Shown in pieces: positions 36,719-44,684 of a stretch of DNA of 64,000 bases; position 1 is the first letter of the stretch; each line of letters opens with the position of its first letter. The notes beneath the pieces are model-generated. The model searched no databases and was not told the DNA's origin. It worked only from the letters and a program-made list of their open reading frames with translations. Position numbers and translations under genes: made by a program. The stretch spans positions 62,001 through 126,000 of the forward strand of contig CANMQO010000006.1 of the NCBI GenBank assembly GCA_947500055.1. Reading direction: 5' to 3'. The DNA comes from an uncultured Paracoccaceae bacterium (GTDB taxonomy: Bacteria > Pseudomonadota > Alphaproteobacteria > Rhodobacterales > Rhodobacteraceae).

Positions 36719-37597
36719 TCATGCAAAGAATGCATGAACCTCCGTGCTTTGGGCCTCAAGGGTCTTGCGCATCTTGCCAAAGGCGGCGGCCTCCAACTGG
36801 CGGACACGCTCCTTGGACAGGCCGAGCTCCGAGCCGAGGCTTTCCAATGTGCGGGGATCATCACGGAGCTTGCGTTCGCGCACGATGAACTGTTCGCGGT
36901 CATTCAAACCCGAAAGCGCAGTGACCAACCATTGGCGCAACGTGTCATTGTCATGGGAATTGGCAACTGTTTCGGCGGCCTGTGGGCCGGAATCCTCCAA
37001 TGCGTCAATCCACTCACGTCCCTCATCCTCAGTCGATTGTGTGGCGTTCAGCGAAAAGTCAGAACCGGACAAACGGCCTTCCATCATCTCAACGTCATGC
37101 AGGGGCACACCGACCTCAATCGCAATCATCTCGCGCATATGCTGGCGGTCCAGTTCCCGGCCTTCGGCAGCGGCTTCGCGCTCCAACCTGGCCTGCACGC
37201 GGCGCATGTTGAAAAACAGTGATTTCTGCGAAGAGGTCGATCCGGTGCGCACCATCGACCAGTTGCGCATCACGTAGTCCTGAATCGATGCCTTGATCCA
37301 CCAAACAGCATAGGTCGAAAAGCGGACGCCACGATCGGGATCGAATTTGTCCGCCGCTTTCATCAGACCAACCGACGCTTCCTGGATCAGATCATTCATC
37401 GGCGCGCCGTAGCGCTTGAATTTCGACGCCATGGAAATTGCCAAACGCATATAGGCGGTGATCAGGCGGTGCAGCGCCTGCTCATCCCGATCGTCACGCC
37501 AGGCATAGGCCAGCGCCAATTCCGTTTCCGCATCCAGCAACTCTGCCTTCATTGCCGTGCGGGCCAAACTCTGATCAGAAAAGCCGGCGGACCCCAT
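36719..37597 (-). CDS. rpoH: RNA polymerase sigma factor RpoH (RpoHII type)
   Basis: This 292-aa sigma-70 family factor belongs to the heat-shock group. Region 2 reads LIQEASVGLMKAADKFDPDR and FSTYAVWWIKASIQDYV. The RpoH box lies in SQKSLFFNMRRVQAR. Region 4.2 is LESLGSELGLSKERVRQLE. Rhodobacteraceae usually carry two RpoH proteins, and this one resembles the singlet-oxygen-linked RpoHII. The start at 37597 follows AGGGAGAAG. An RpoE-like promoter (37646-37675) precedes it, in line with known RpoE control of RpoHII in Rhodobacter. Confidence 0.93.
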   Translation of the reverse strand: MGSAGFSDQSLARTAMKAELLDAETELALAYAWRDDRDEQALHRLITAYMRLAISMASKFKRYGAPMNDLIQEASVGLMKAADKFDPDRGVRFSTYAVWWIKASIQDYVMRNWSMVRTGSTSSQKSLFFNMRRVQARLEREAAAEGRELDRQHMREMIAIEVGVPLHDVEMMEGRLSGSDFSLNATQSTEDEGREWIDALEDSGPQAAETVANSHDNDTLRQWLVTALSGLNDREQFIVRERKLRDDPRTLESLGSELGLSKERVRQLEAAAFGKMRKTLEAQSTEVHAFFA

Positions 37598-37645
37598 GTT
37601 TCTTCTCCCTATTTGCATGCGATGCATTAACTTTGTCGGTTGAAA

Positions 37646-37675
37646 TAGTTACGCAGGGGCAAACCCACTGGATCA
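37646..37675 (-). promoter_or_regulatory. RpoE-like promoter of rpoH
   Basis: On the minus strand TGATCC (37675-37670) is separated by 18 bp from TAACTA (37651-37646), about 50 bp before the rpoH ATG. TGATCC is the -35 element described for RpoE/ChrR promoters in Rhodobacter. The -10 match is weaker. The assignment is inferred from position and the -35 match. Confidence 0.5.
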
Positions 37676-37690
37676 AACAAAGTTGCACAT

Positions 37691-38212
37691 ATGGGACAAC
37701 CACAACTCACGTTGGTGCTTGGCGGCGCTGCCTCTGGCAAATCGGCCTATGCCGAAAGCCTGATCCTGCAATCGCAAAGGGATCCGGTCTATATCGCCAC
37801 CGCTCAGGTGTTTGACAATGAAATGGCAGCAAAAGTGTCCCGCCACCGGGAAACACGGGGCGCCGGCTGGACCACAATCGAAGAGCCGATCAATATTGCC
37901 GACGCGCTGGAAACGATCACCGCTGATCAAAGCGTGCTGATCGATTGCGCGACTTTGTGGCTGACAAATCTGCTGCTGGGCAAACACGACATCGCTGCCG
38001 CATCCGCCACGCTGCTGCCTGCGATGCGGCGGTGCCGGGGCGCTGTTGTCATCGTCTCGAACGAGGTCGGCTACGGCATTGTACCCGAGAACGCCTTGTC
38101 CCGCAGTTTCCGCAATGCGCAAGGCACATTGAACCAGGCCATTGCAGCAGAGGCCGACACGGTCATCGCCGTAATGGCCGGGTTACCGATGCCCCTGAAA
38201 GGCCGTTTATGA
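37691..38212 (+). CDS. cobU: Bifunctional adenosylcobinamide kinase/guanylyltransferase CobU
   Basis: This 173-aa enzyme phosphorylates adenosylcobinamide and then adds GMP, a late step in vitamin B12 assembly. The P-loop is LVLGGAASGKSAYAE; IDCATLWLTNLLL and VIVSNEVGYGIVPENAL are conserved family blocks, and the length is normal. It is divergent from rpoH and overlaps the next phosphatase gene by 4 bp (ATGA). Confidence 0.96.
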   Translation: MGQPQLTLVLGGAASGKSAYAESLILQSQRDPVYIATAQVFDNEMAAKVSRHRETRGAGWTTIEEPINIADALETITADQSVLIDCATLWLTNLLLGKHDIAAASATLLPAMRRCRGAVVIVSNEVGYGIVPENALSRSFRNAQGTLNQAIAAEADTVIAVMAGLPMPLKGRL

Positions 38213-38778
38213 CCCGGCTCTGGATGGTCAGACACGGACCAACCCATGCCAAGTCCATGGTTGGCTGGTCCGATCTGCCTGCCGATCTGTCAGACATCGC
38301 TGCAATCGCCCGGTTGCGGGATTATCTGCCCGATGCACCGGTGGTTTCATCCGACCTGATCCGGGCAAGCGCCACCGCAGATGCCCTGCTGCCGCGCATC
38401 CGGCTGCCACACGACCCGAACCTGCGCGAGATTAACTTCGGCACCTGGGAATTACGCAGCTTTCGCGAGGTTGAGGCCGAGGATCCCGACACGATCCGCG
38501 CCTATTGGGAACAGCCGGGAGCGGTGGCACCGCCACAAGGCGAAAGCTGGAACATGGTGCGTCATCGGGTCGATGATGCAATTGATGGGTTGCTGTCCCA
38601 ACAACATGAAAACCTGATTGTCGTGGCCCATTTCGGGGTAATCCTGACGCAGATACAGCGTGCACTTGGGATCGATGCGCATAGCACCTTCGGCCACAAG
38701 ATTGACAACTTGTCCGTGACCGACCTGTGGGTCATGGATGGCAATTGGTCCGTTGGGAACATCAATCACATCCCGTGA
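38209..38778 (+). CDS. Histidine phosphatase family protein (CobC-like candidate)
   Basis: This 189-aa protein has the phosphohistidine motif WMVRHGPTHAKS near its start, SSDLIRASATADAL, the LREINFGTWE block and VVAHFGVIL with the second catalytic His. It is translationally coupled to cobU, so alpha-ribazole-5'-phosphate phosphatase (CobC) activity in B12 synthesis is a fair guess, but the family is broad. The start at 38209 is set by the ATGA overlap. Confidence 0.85.
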   Translation: MTRLWMVRHGPTHAKSMVGWSDLPADLSDIAAIARLRDYLPDAPVVSSDLIRASATADALLPRIRLPHDPNLREINFGTWELRSFREVEAEDPDTIRAYWEQPGAVAPPQGESWNMVRHRVDDAIDGLLSQQHENLIVVAHFGVILTQIQRALGIDAHSTFGHKIDNLSVTDLWVMDGNWSVGNINHIP

Positions 38779-38838
38779 TACTTGCTTTCAAATATCCTCA
38801 CTGGATTTGGATCATGCTGCGCGCCTAGGGTTCTGCGC

Positions 38839-39525
38839 ATGACATATCAACTCTATATCGGTGATCGCACCTTCAGCAGCTGGTCGCTACGCGGCTGGCT
38901 GATGCTGGAAAAATTCAACCTGCCCTATCAGCCACATCTGGTCGGGCTTTATGCCGGCACCTATCGGGAGGAGCTTGCACATCTGCAGCCGGCCCGCACG
39001 GTTCCCGCAATGCAAACACCCCAGGGCCATGTGCTCAGCGACAGTCTGGCAATGGCCGAAACGCTGGCAGAATATCATCCGGAGGCGGGAATTTATCCCG
39101 AGGACCCCGCCGCAAGGGCGCTTGCGCGATCGATTACCTGCGAAATGCATAGCGGTTTCAGCGCCTTGCGCGAGGCCTGCCCAATGCAGCTTGACCGGGT
39201 CTGGGAAGGGTTCGCCGTCAGCGACGCGGTACGCGGTGATCTTGACCGTATCGAATATCTGTGGGCCATGGCCCGCGAACGGCATGGGCAGACAGGTCCG
39301 TGGTTATTTGGTGCATACAGCATTGCAGATGTATTCTATGCGCCGATCGCCATGCGGATCACCGGTTATGAGCTGCCCGTCAGCGACGACGCACGCAGCT
39401 ATGCCAATGCCCATCTGGCCGATCCGGCCTTTCTGACGTGGCGGGAGGCTGCGCTTCAGGAGCGCCATGATCCCTTCCCATATGACCTTGGGCTCGCATC
39501 TCACCCCTGGCCAAATCAAAGTTAA
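38839..39525 (+). CDS. Glutathione S-transferase family protein
   Basis: This 228-aa protein has an N-terminal thioredoxin-like domain starting YQLYIGDRTFSSWSLRGWLM, whose serines fit the catalytic position. The cis-Pro and glutathione-binding region ARTVPAMQTPQGHVLSDSLA follows, then a helical C-terminal domain with WLFGAYSIADVFYAPI. It probably conjugates or reduces electrophiles in the cytoplasm; the substrate is unknown. The start at 38839 has AGGG upstream. Confidence 0.9.
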   Translation: MTYQLYIGDRTFSSWSLRGWLMLEKFNLPYQPHLVGLYAGTYREELAHLQPARTVPAMQTPQGHVLSDSLAMAETLAEYHPEAGIYPEDPAARALARSITCEMHSGFSALREACPMQLDRVWEGFAVSDAVRGDLDRIEYLWAMARERHGQTGPWLFGAYSIADVFYAPIAMRITGYELPVSDDARSYANAHLADPAFLTWREAALQERHDPFPYDLGLASHPWPNQS

Positions 39526-39575
39526 CCATTCCTAAACCACCGGCAATTACCCGTTAACCAATAACGGGGAACGCC

Positions 39576-41090
39576 ATGGTCGCCAAAGCCTACACAGTTG
39601 CATTCGAAGGGATCGAAGCGCGCATTGTCGAAGTGCAATGCGCGGTCACCCCGGGGATCCCGGCGTTTTCCGTCGTTGGACTGCCCGACAAGGCCGTGTC
39701 CGAGGCAAAGGAGCGGGTGCGGGCGGCCCTGACAGCCATGGCCATCGCCCTGCCGTCGAAACGGATAACCATCAACCTGTCACCGGCTGACCTGCCCAAG
39801 GAAGGATCGCATTTTGACCTGCCCATCGCGCTGGCCTTACTGGCCGCACTTGAAATCATCCCGCATGAGGATGCCGAGAGCACCGTGGCACTGGGCGAAT
39901 TATCTCTCGACGGCACACTTGTTCCGGTTGTCGGCGCCTTGCCAGCAGCCATGGCCGCGGCCAGCGATGACCGCACATTGCTTTGCCCGCATGGCTGCGG
40001 GGCAGAGGCGGCATGGGTCGGGGCCGCCCATGTGATCGCACCGCGCACCCTGGCAGATGTTGTCAGACACTATACCGGACAATCCGTGATTGCCGCCTCA
40101 GAGCCGGGCGAGGTGCGTCGCGACACATCGACCCGTGACCTGTCAGAAGTGAAAGGTCAGGAGCGGGCCAAACGTGCCCTCGAAATCGCGGCAGCCGGGC
40201 GGCACCATCTGATCTTTGTCGGCGCACCGGGGTCCGGCAAATCAATGCTCGCGGCGCGTATTCCGGGGCTCTTGCCGCCGCTGACTCCAGCCGAGGCACT
40301 GGAGACATCGATGATTCATTCGCTTTCCGGCCTGCTTGACGAAGGCGGTATCAACCGGGAACGCCCATTCCGCGAGCCGCATCACACCGCCTCCATGGCG
40401 GCCATTGTCGGCGGCGGGCGCAGCGCCAAACCGGGCGAGATCAGTCTGGCCCATAACGGGGTACTATTCATGGATGAGTTTCCCGAATTTGCGCGCACGG
40501 TTCTGGAAACCCTGCGCCAACCGATTGAAACCGGTGAAGTTGTCGTAGCCCGGGCCAATGCGCATGTCCGCTATCCATGTCGGTTCATGCTGATCGCAGC
40601 GGCAAACCCCTGCAAATGCGGCCATCTGGCCGACCCTGCACGGGCCTGCACCCGTGCACCGATCTGCGGCGAAGATTATATGGGTCGCATCTCCGGTCCG
40701 CTGATGGACCGGTTTGATCTGCGGGTTGAGGTGCCGCCGGTGGCCTTCACAGACCTTGATTTGCCGGAAAGCGGCGAAAGCACGGCAAGTGTCGCCGCAC
40801 GTGTTGCAGCCGCACGAACCATCCAGACGCAGCGCTTTGCTGGGCATGACAAGGCGCGTGTCAACGCAGATGCGGAGGGCCATTTACTGGAGGAGATTGC
40901 CACGCCGGATAGCGAAGGGCGGGCGTTGTTGGTCAAAGTCGCAGAACGGTTCGGCCTGTCGGCACGAGGGTATCATCGGGTCTTGCGTGTGGCGCGGACA
41001 ATCGCAGATCTGGACGGTGCTGACACTGTCGGCAAGCCACATGTGGCCGAAGCAGTCAGCTACCGGCTTGCCATGGCAAAGGAAGTCTAG
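39576..41090 (+). CDS. yifB: YifB/ComM family Mg-chelatase-like AAA+ ATPase
   Basis: This 504-aa protein has an N-terminal Lon-like (ChlI) domain with ITINLSPADLPKEGSHFDLP. The AAA+ module carries Walker A in VGAPGSGKSMLAARIPG, Walker B in VLFMDEFPEF and the zinc-like CKCG plus CTRAPICG. The C-terminal Mg-chelatase subdomain ends it. ComM is a hexameric helicase that promotes branch migration in natural transformation; that role is known in Vibrio and inferred here. The start follows GGGGAACGCC. Confidence 0.95.
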   Translation: MVAKAYTVAFEGIEARIVEVQCAVTPGIPAFSVVGLPDKAVSEAKERVRAALTAMAIALPSKRITINLSPADLPKEGSHFDLPIALALLAALEIIPHEDAESTVALGELSLDGTLVPVVGALPAAMAAASDDRTLLCPHGCGAEAAWVGAAHVIAPRTLADVVRHYTGQSVIAASEPGEVRRDTSTRDLSEVKGQERAKRALEIAAAGRHHLIFVGAPGSGKSMLAARIPGLLPPLTPAEALETSMIHSLSGLLDEGGINRERPFREPHHTASMAAIVGGGRSAKPGEISLAHNGVLFMDEFPEFARTVLETLRQPIETGEVVVARANAHVRYPCRFMLIAAANPCKCGHLADPARACTRAPICGEDYMGRISGPLMDRFDLRVEVPPVAFTDLDLPESGESTASVAARVAAARTIQTQRFAGHDKARVNADAEGHLLEEIATPDSEGRALLVKVAERFGLSARGYHRVLRVARTIADLDGADTVGKPHVAEAVSYRLAMAKEV

Positions 41091-41096
41091 AGCAAG

Positions 41097-41179
41097 GAAA
41101 AATCTGCGGCGCAGATTTTTCAGGGCGTTACATTTACGGCACCGTCCAGACACCGAAAAATCTGTGTCACAGATTTTTC
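41097..41179. terminator. Twin A/T-flanked hairpins between yifB and gshB
   Basis: Two 25-nt hairpins lie in an 89-bp gap between convergent genes: GAAAAATCTGC/GCAGATTTTTC with loop GGC (41097-41121), and GAAAAATCTGTG/CACAGATTTTTC with a 1-nt centre (41155-41179). Both end in a T-run in either direction, so each can act as a bidirectional intrinsic terminator. Confidence 0.8.
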
Positions 41180-42124
41180 CTACCCGCGATGTCGCTCTTC
41201 GATGGCCTGCCAGATTTTTTCGGCCACGTTGAGCCCGTCAAACCGCTCCAACTCCTGAATGCCCGTTGGTGAGGTCACATTTATCTCGGTCAGCCAGTCG
41301 CCGATCACGTCAATCCCGACAAACACCTGGCCCTTTTCGCGCAACAACGGCCCGATCCGCGCGCAAATCTCCCGATCCCTTTCGGTCAGGGCAACTTTTT
41401 CAGGTCTGCCCCCCACATGCATATTCGACCGGGTTTCACCTGCCGCCGGCACCCGGTTGATCGCGCCAACCGGCGCCCCATCCACCAGTATCACGCGCTT
41501 GTCGCCACTGGACACGGCTGGCAGGAATTTCTGCATGATCAGCGGCTCGCGATTGATACCGCTGAACAGCTCATGCAGCGACGCCAGATTGCTGTCACCT
41601 TCACGCAACTTGAAAACTCCGGCCCCACCATTGCCGTAAAGCGGTTTCAGGATCACATCGCCATGGGCAGCGCGGAACCGTTTCAGGGTTTCCAGATCGC
41701 GGGCGATCATCGTCGGCGGCGTCAGGTCAGGAAACTCCAACACCAGCAGTTTCTCGGGATAGTTACGCACCCAAAACGGATCATTCACCACCAGCGTGTC
41801 GGGATGGACCATATCCAGAATATGGGTTGTGGTGATATAGCCCATGTCAAATGGCGGATCCTGACGCAGCCAGACAACATCCATATCCGCCAGATCAAAC
41901 ACCTGCGCATCGCCCAGACGGAAATGATCACCCTTCACCCGCTGGACGGTCAGCGGCCAACCGGCGGCCGTAACGCGCCCCTGATCATAGGCCAGCTTGT
42001 CGGGCGTGTAATAAAACAGGCTATGGCCACGTGCCTGGGCCTCCTCCGCCAGACGAAAGGTGCTGTCTGCATCAATATCAATTGGTCCAATCGGATCCAT
42101 CTGAAAGGCTATCTTTAACGGCAT
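41180..42124 (-). CDS. gshB: Glutathione synthetase
   Basis: This 314-aa ATP-grasp enzyme joins gamma-glutamylcysteine and glycine. Recognisable blocks are [33 protein letters not shown] (ATP-grasp loop), [20 protein letters not shown] and [17 protein letters not shown]. The start at 42124 follows GCGAGG. It lies downstream of yraN, with 63 bp between them. Its terminator overlaps the one serving yifB. Confidence 0.97.
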   Translation of the reverse strand: MPLKIAFQMDPIGPIDIDADSTFRLAEEAQARGHSLFYYTPDKLAYDQGRVTAAGWPLTVQRVKGDHFRLGDAQVFDLADMDVVWLRQDPPFDMGYITTTHILDMVHPDTLVVNDPFWVRNYPEKLLVLEFPDLTPPTMIARDLETLKRFRAAHGDVILKPLYGNGGAGVFKLREGDSNLASLHELFSGINREPLIMQKFLPAVSSGDKRVILVDGAPVGAINRVPAAGETRSNMHVGGRPEKVALTERDREICARIGPLLREKGQVFVGIDVIGDWLTEINVTSPTGIQELERFDGLNVAEKIWQAIEERHRG

Positions 42125-42187
42125 CGGTGACCTCGCTTCTTGATAGCCGATACATGGCGCAGGTCCCCGCGACACGCAATGGCAAGG

Positions 42188-42544
42188 TCACAACTCCATA
42201 AACGCGTTTTCAATCACTTTCACGGCACCCTGACCGTCCACCATGGCCAGATCAAAGCGGACATGGGTCAGTTGGCCACCCGGCTCCCCGGCCAGAAACT
42301 CCTGCGCCGCCGCGCAAATGCGGTCCATCTGTCCACGGCCCAGTTTTTCGCCAGCCTTTGCAAAACACTTCGCTTTCTTGACCTCGACAAAAACAACCTC
42401 GTCACCGTCGCGCATGATCAGATCAATCTCGCCTGCCTGACCGCGCCAGCGGCGGGCGGCCAGATTGTAGTTGCGGCAAATATAGTCACCGGCGACAATA
42501 TCCTCCGCGACCCGGCCCGCATGATATCCAACAGATCCCGTCAT
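42188..42544 (-). CDS. yraN: UPF0102/YraN family protein (endonuclease-like fold)
   Basis: This 118-aa protein has the YraN pattern with the PD-(D/E)XK-like core: GQAGEIDLIMRDGDEVVFVE then VKKAK. The function is not established; it often sits between rsmI and gshB as here. It overlaps rsmI by 4 bp. Confidence 0.93.
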   Translation of the reverse strand: MTGSVGYHAGRVAEDIVAGDYICRNYNLAARRWRGQAGEIDLIMRDGDEVVFVEVKKAKCFAKAGEKLGRGQMDRICAAAQEFLAGEPGGQLTHVRFDLAMVDGQGAVKVIENAFMEL

Positions 42545-43401
42545 TCATCTTCCCCAAGGCGCAGCGCCGTCTGATAAACCTGCCTGCGTGGCAAACCCAG
42601 CGCCCCCGCAACCACGGTTGCCGCATCCTTTACACGCATGGTTTTCATCGCTTCCCGCAAGGCATCAGTAATATCCACCTCGGCCACCTGGGTGGCACCT
42701 ACGCGGCCGATCAGAACAACCAACTCCCCCTTGACGCGACGTTCCTTGAACGCTGATGCAACATTGGCGAGCGTTCCGCGCGTCACCTCCTCAAACTTCT
42801 TCGTCAACTCCCGGCAAACCACTGCCTGCCGATCACCGCCTAGGATGTCGCGCAAACTTGCTAACATTTCCTCAACGCGTTTCGGGCTTTCATAAAAAAC
42901 CAATGTGAAGGGCAGTGCACGTAGCTGTGCGATTTCAGCATCGCGGGCCTGTTTGGTGGCTGGCAGAAAGCCAACAAACGCAAAGCGATCAGTGGGCAGG
43001 CCCGATACGGTCAGCGCCGCCAGAACGGCCGAGGCGCCCGGCGCGCTGGTGACAGGCAGATCGCGCGCAATGGCGGCGCGCCCCAATTCATAGCCCGGAT
43101 CTGCAATCAGGGGCGTGCCAGCCTCTGACACATATGCCACAGATTTTCCGCCAGCGATCAGGTCGACCAACCCGGCAACCGATCCATCGCCGCTATGGTC
43201 GTGAAACGCGACGACCTTGCGGCCATTCAACGGAACCCCGTGAATTTCCATCAGTTTCCTGGCTGTGCGGGTATCCTCCGCGGCGATCAGATCAGCCGAG
43301 GCAAGAATATCAAGGGCGCGCAAGGTGATGTCGCGCGCGGACCCGATTGGGGTAGCAACAAAGTACAACCCGGCAGAGAGTGGCTTGGTATTATGATTCA
43401 T
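42541..43401 (-). CDS. rsmI: 16S rRNA (cytidine(1402)-2'-O)-methyltransferase RsmI
   Basis: This 286-aa tetrapyrrole-methylase-fold enzyme 2'-O-methylates C1402 of 16S rRNA. It has LYFVATPIGSARDITLRAL, AEDTRTARKLM, VAYVSEAGTPLIADPGYEL (the SAM loop), and FVGFLPATK. Length is standard. It heads the rsmI-yraN unit and is divergent from the LpoA-like gene, a widely conserved neighbourhood. Confidence 0.96.
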   Translation of the reverse strand: MNHNTKPLSAGLYFVATPIGSARDITLRALDILASADLIAAEDTRTARKLMEIHGVPLNGRKVVAFHDHSGDGSVAGLVDLIAGGKSVAYVSEAGTPLIADPGYELGRAAIARDLPVTSAPGASAVLAALTVSGLPTDRFAFVGFLPATKQARDAEIAQLRALPFTLVFYESPKRVEEMLASLRDILGGDRQAVVCRELTKKFEEVTRGTLANVASAFKERRVKGELVVLIGRVGATQVAEVDITDALREAMKTMRVKDAATVVAGALGLPRRQVYQTALRLGEDE

Positions 43402-43502
43402 CGCTGGACCCGCGTGCCCCCTGCTTTATGATGTGCCCAAAATGGCAGCATGGGGCGGGATATGTCCGGCACCAGTTGCGCGATCAAGGGGGATATCCTT
43501 TT

Positions 43503-44684
43503 ATGTTTGCTCGTTTCCGTCAGGCCCGCAACCCGGGTGCTCGTCTTTTTGCCCTCTTATCGCTCCTTTGGGTCGCGGCCTGCGACGTCCCATTGTCGCC
43601 AACAGCCAATGTGGGACCGCAGATCGACACAACCCAGGCCGTGAAAGTGGCGCTTCTGGTTCCCGGCGGCTCCGGTCAGGGAAGCGATGCATTTATCGCG
43701 CAGAACCTTGAAAATGCAGCCCGTCTGGCGATCGCGGATCTGCAAGGGGCGGATATCGAACTGAAAGTCTACAACACCGGCGGCGGCAACCCATCGCTGG
43801 CAGCCAATGCGGCAAGAACAGCCGTGGCCGAGGGCGCACAGATCATCCTTGGGCCGCTATTTGGCGAGGCCGCCAACGCCGCGGGCGTTGCCGTGGCCGA
43901 CCGGAATATCAATGTGCTGGCCTTTTCGAACAACCCAACCATTGCCGGGGGAAACGTCTTTGTGCTTGGGCCAACCTTTGACAACACCGCCAACCGGCTT
44001 GTGCAATATGCCGGGCGGCAGGGCATAAGCCGTATCATGGTCACCCATGGTGACGACATCCAGGGCAATGTCGGACGTGACGCTATTACAAACGCAGCCC
44101 GGCGCAACGGGGCACAGGTAGTTGCAACCGAAGCCTATCCACTGTCGCAGCAAGGCGTGTCGTCGGCCGCGGGGCGGATTGCAGCAAGCGCGCGGTCAAG
44201 CGGGGCTGACGCAATCTTCATGACAGCCGGGGTGAACGCGGAACTGCCCATTCTGGCCACCGCTCTGCCCGAGGCGGGGATCGATCAGAATGCAACCCGC
44301 TTTGTCGGGCTGACCCGCTGGGATGCGGTGCCGCAGGCCGCGGCACTACCCGGATTGCAAGGCGGTATTTTTGCCATGCCCGATCAGGGCCGCGCCGCAT
44401 TATTTGCCAATCGCTATGCCGCAACCTATGGCGAAAACCCGCACCCGTTGGCTGGCCTGGCCTATGACGGGATCGCGGCAATCGGGGCGCTTGTCGCATC
44501 GGGCAATGAAGGCGCCCTGACCAAAGGGGCTCTGACCACCTCACAAGGGTTCCAGGGAACGTCAGGCGTGTTCCGGCTATTGTCCAATGGGTTAAACGAA
44601 CGGGCATTGGCAGTGGCCACAATTCAAAACAATCAGGTCGTGGTCATTGAACAAGCCCCTAGAAACTTTGGCGCAGGCTTCTGA
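43503..44684 (+). CDS. Penicillin-binding protein activator (LpoA-like lipoprotein)
   Basis: This 393-aa protein has a signal peptide ending in a lipobox VAAC and a periplasmic-binding fold (VKVALLVPGGSGQGSDAFI, IILGPLFGEAANAAGVAVA, NVLAFSNNPTIAGGNVF). In gammaproteobacteria LpoA activates PBP1A from the outer membrane. The position divergent from rsmI matches the lpoA-rsmI arrangement elsewhere. The start at 43503 follows AAGGGGG. Its 3' end overlaps the proposed glnD start by 38 bp. Confidence 0.9.
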   Translation: MFARFRQARNPGARLFALLSLLWVAACDVPLSPTANVGPQIDTTQAVKVALLVPGGSGQGSDAFIAQNLENAARLAIADLQGADIELKVYNTGGGNPSLAANAARTAVAEGAQIILGPLFGEAANAAGVAVADRNINVLAFSNNPTIAGGNVFVLGPTFDNTANRLVQYAGRQGISRIMVTHGDDIQGNVGRDAITNAARRNGAQVVATEAYPLSQQGVSSAAGRIAASARSSGADAIFMTAGVNAELPILATALPEAGIDQNATRFVGLTRWDAVPQAAALPGLQGGIFAMPDQGRAALFANRYAATYGENPHPLAGLAYDGIAAIGALVASGNEGALTKGALTTSQGFQGTSGVFRLLSNGLNERALAVATIQNNQVVVIEQAPRNFGAGF

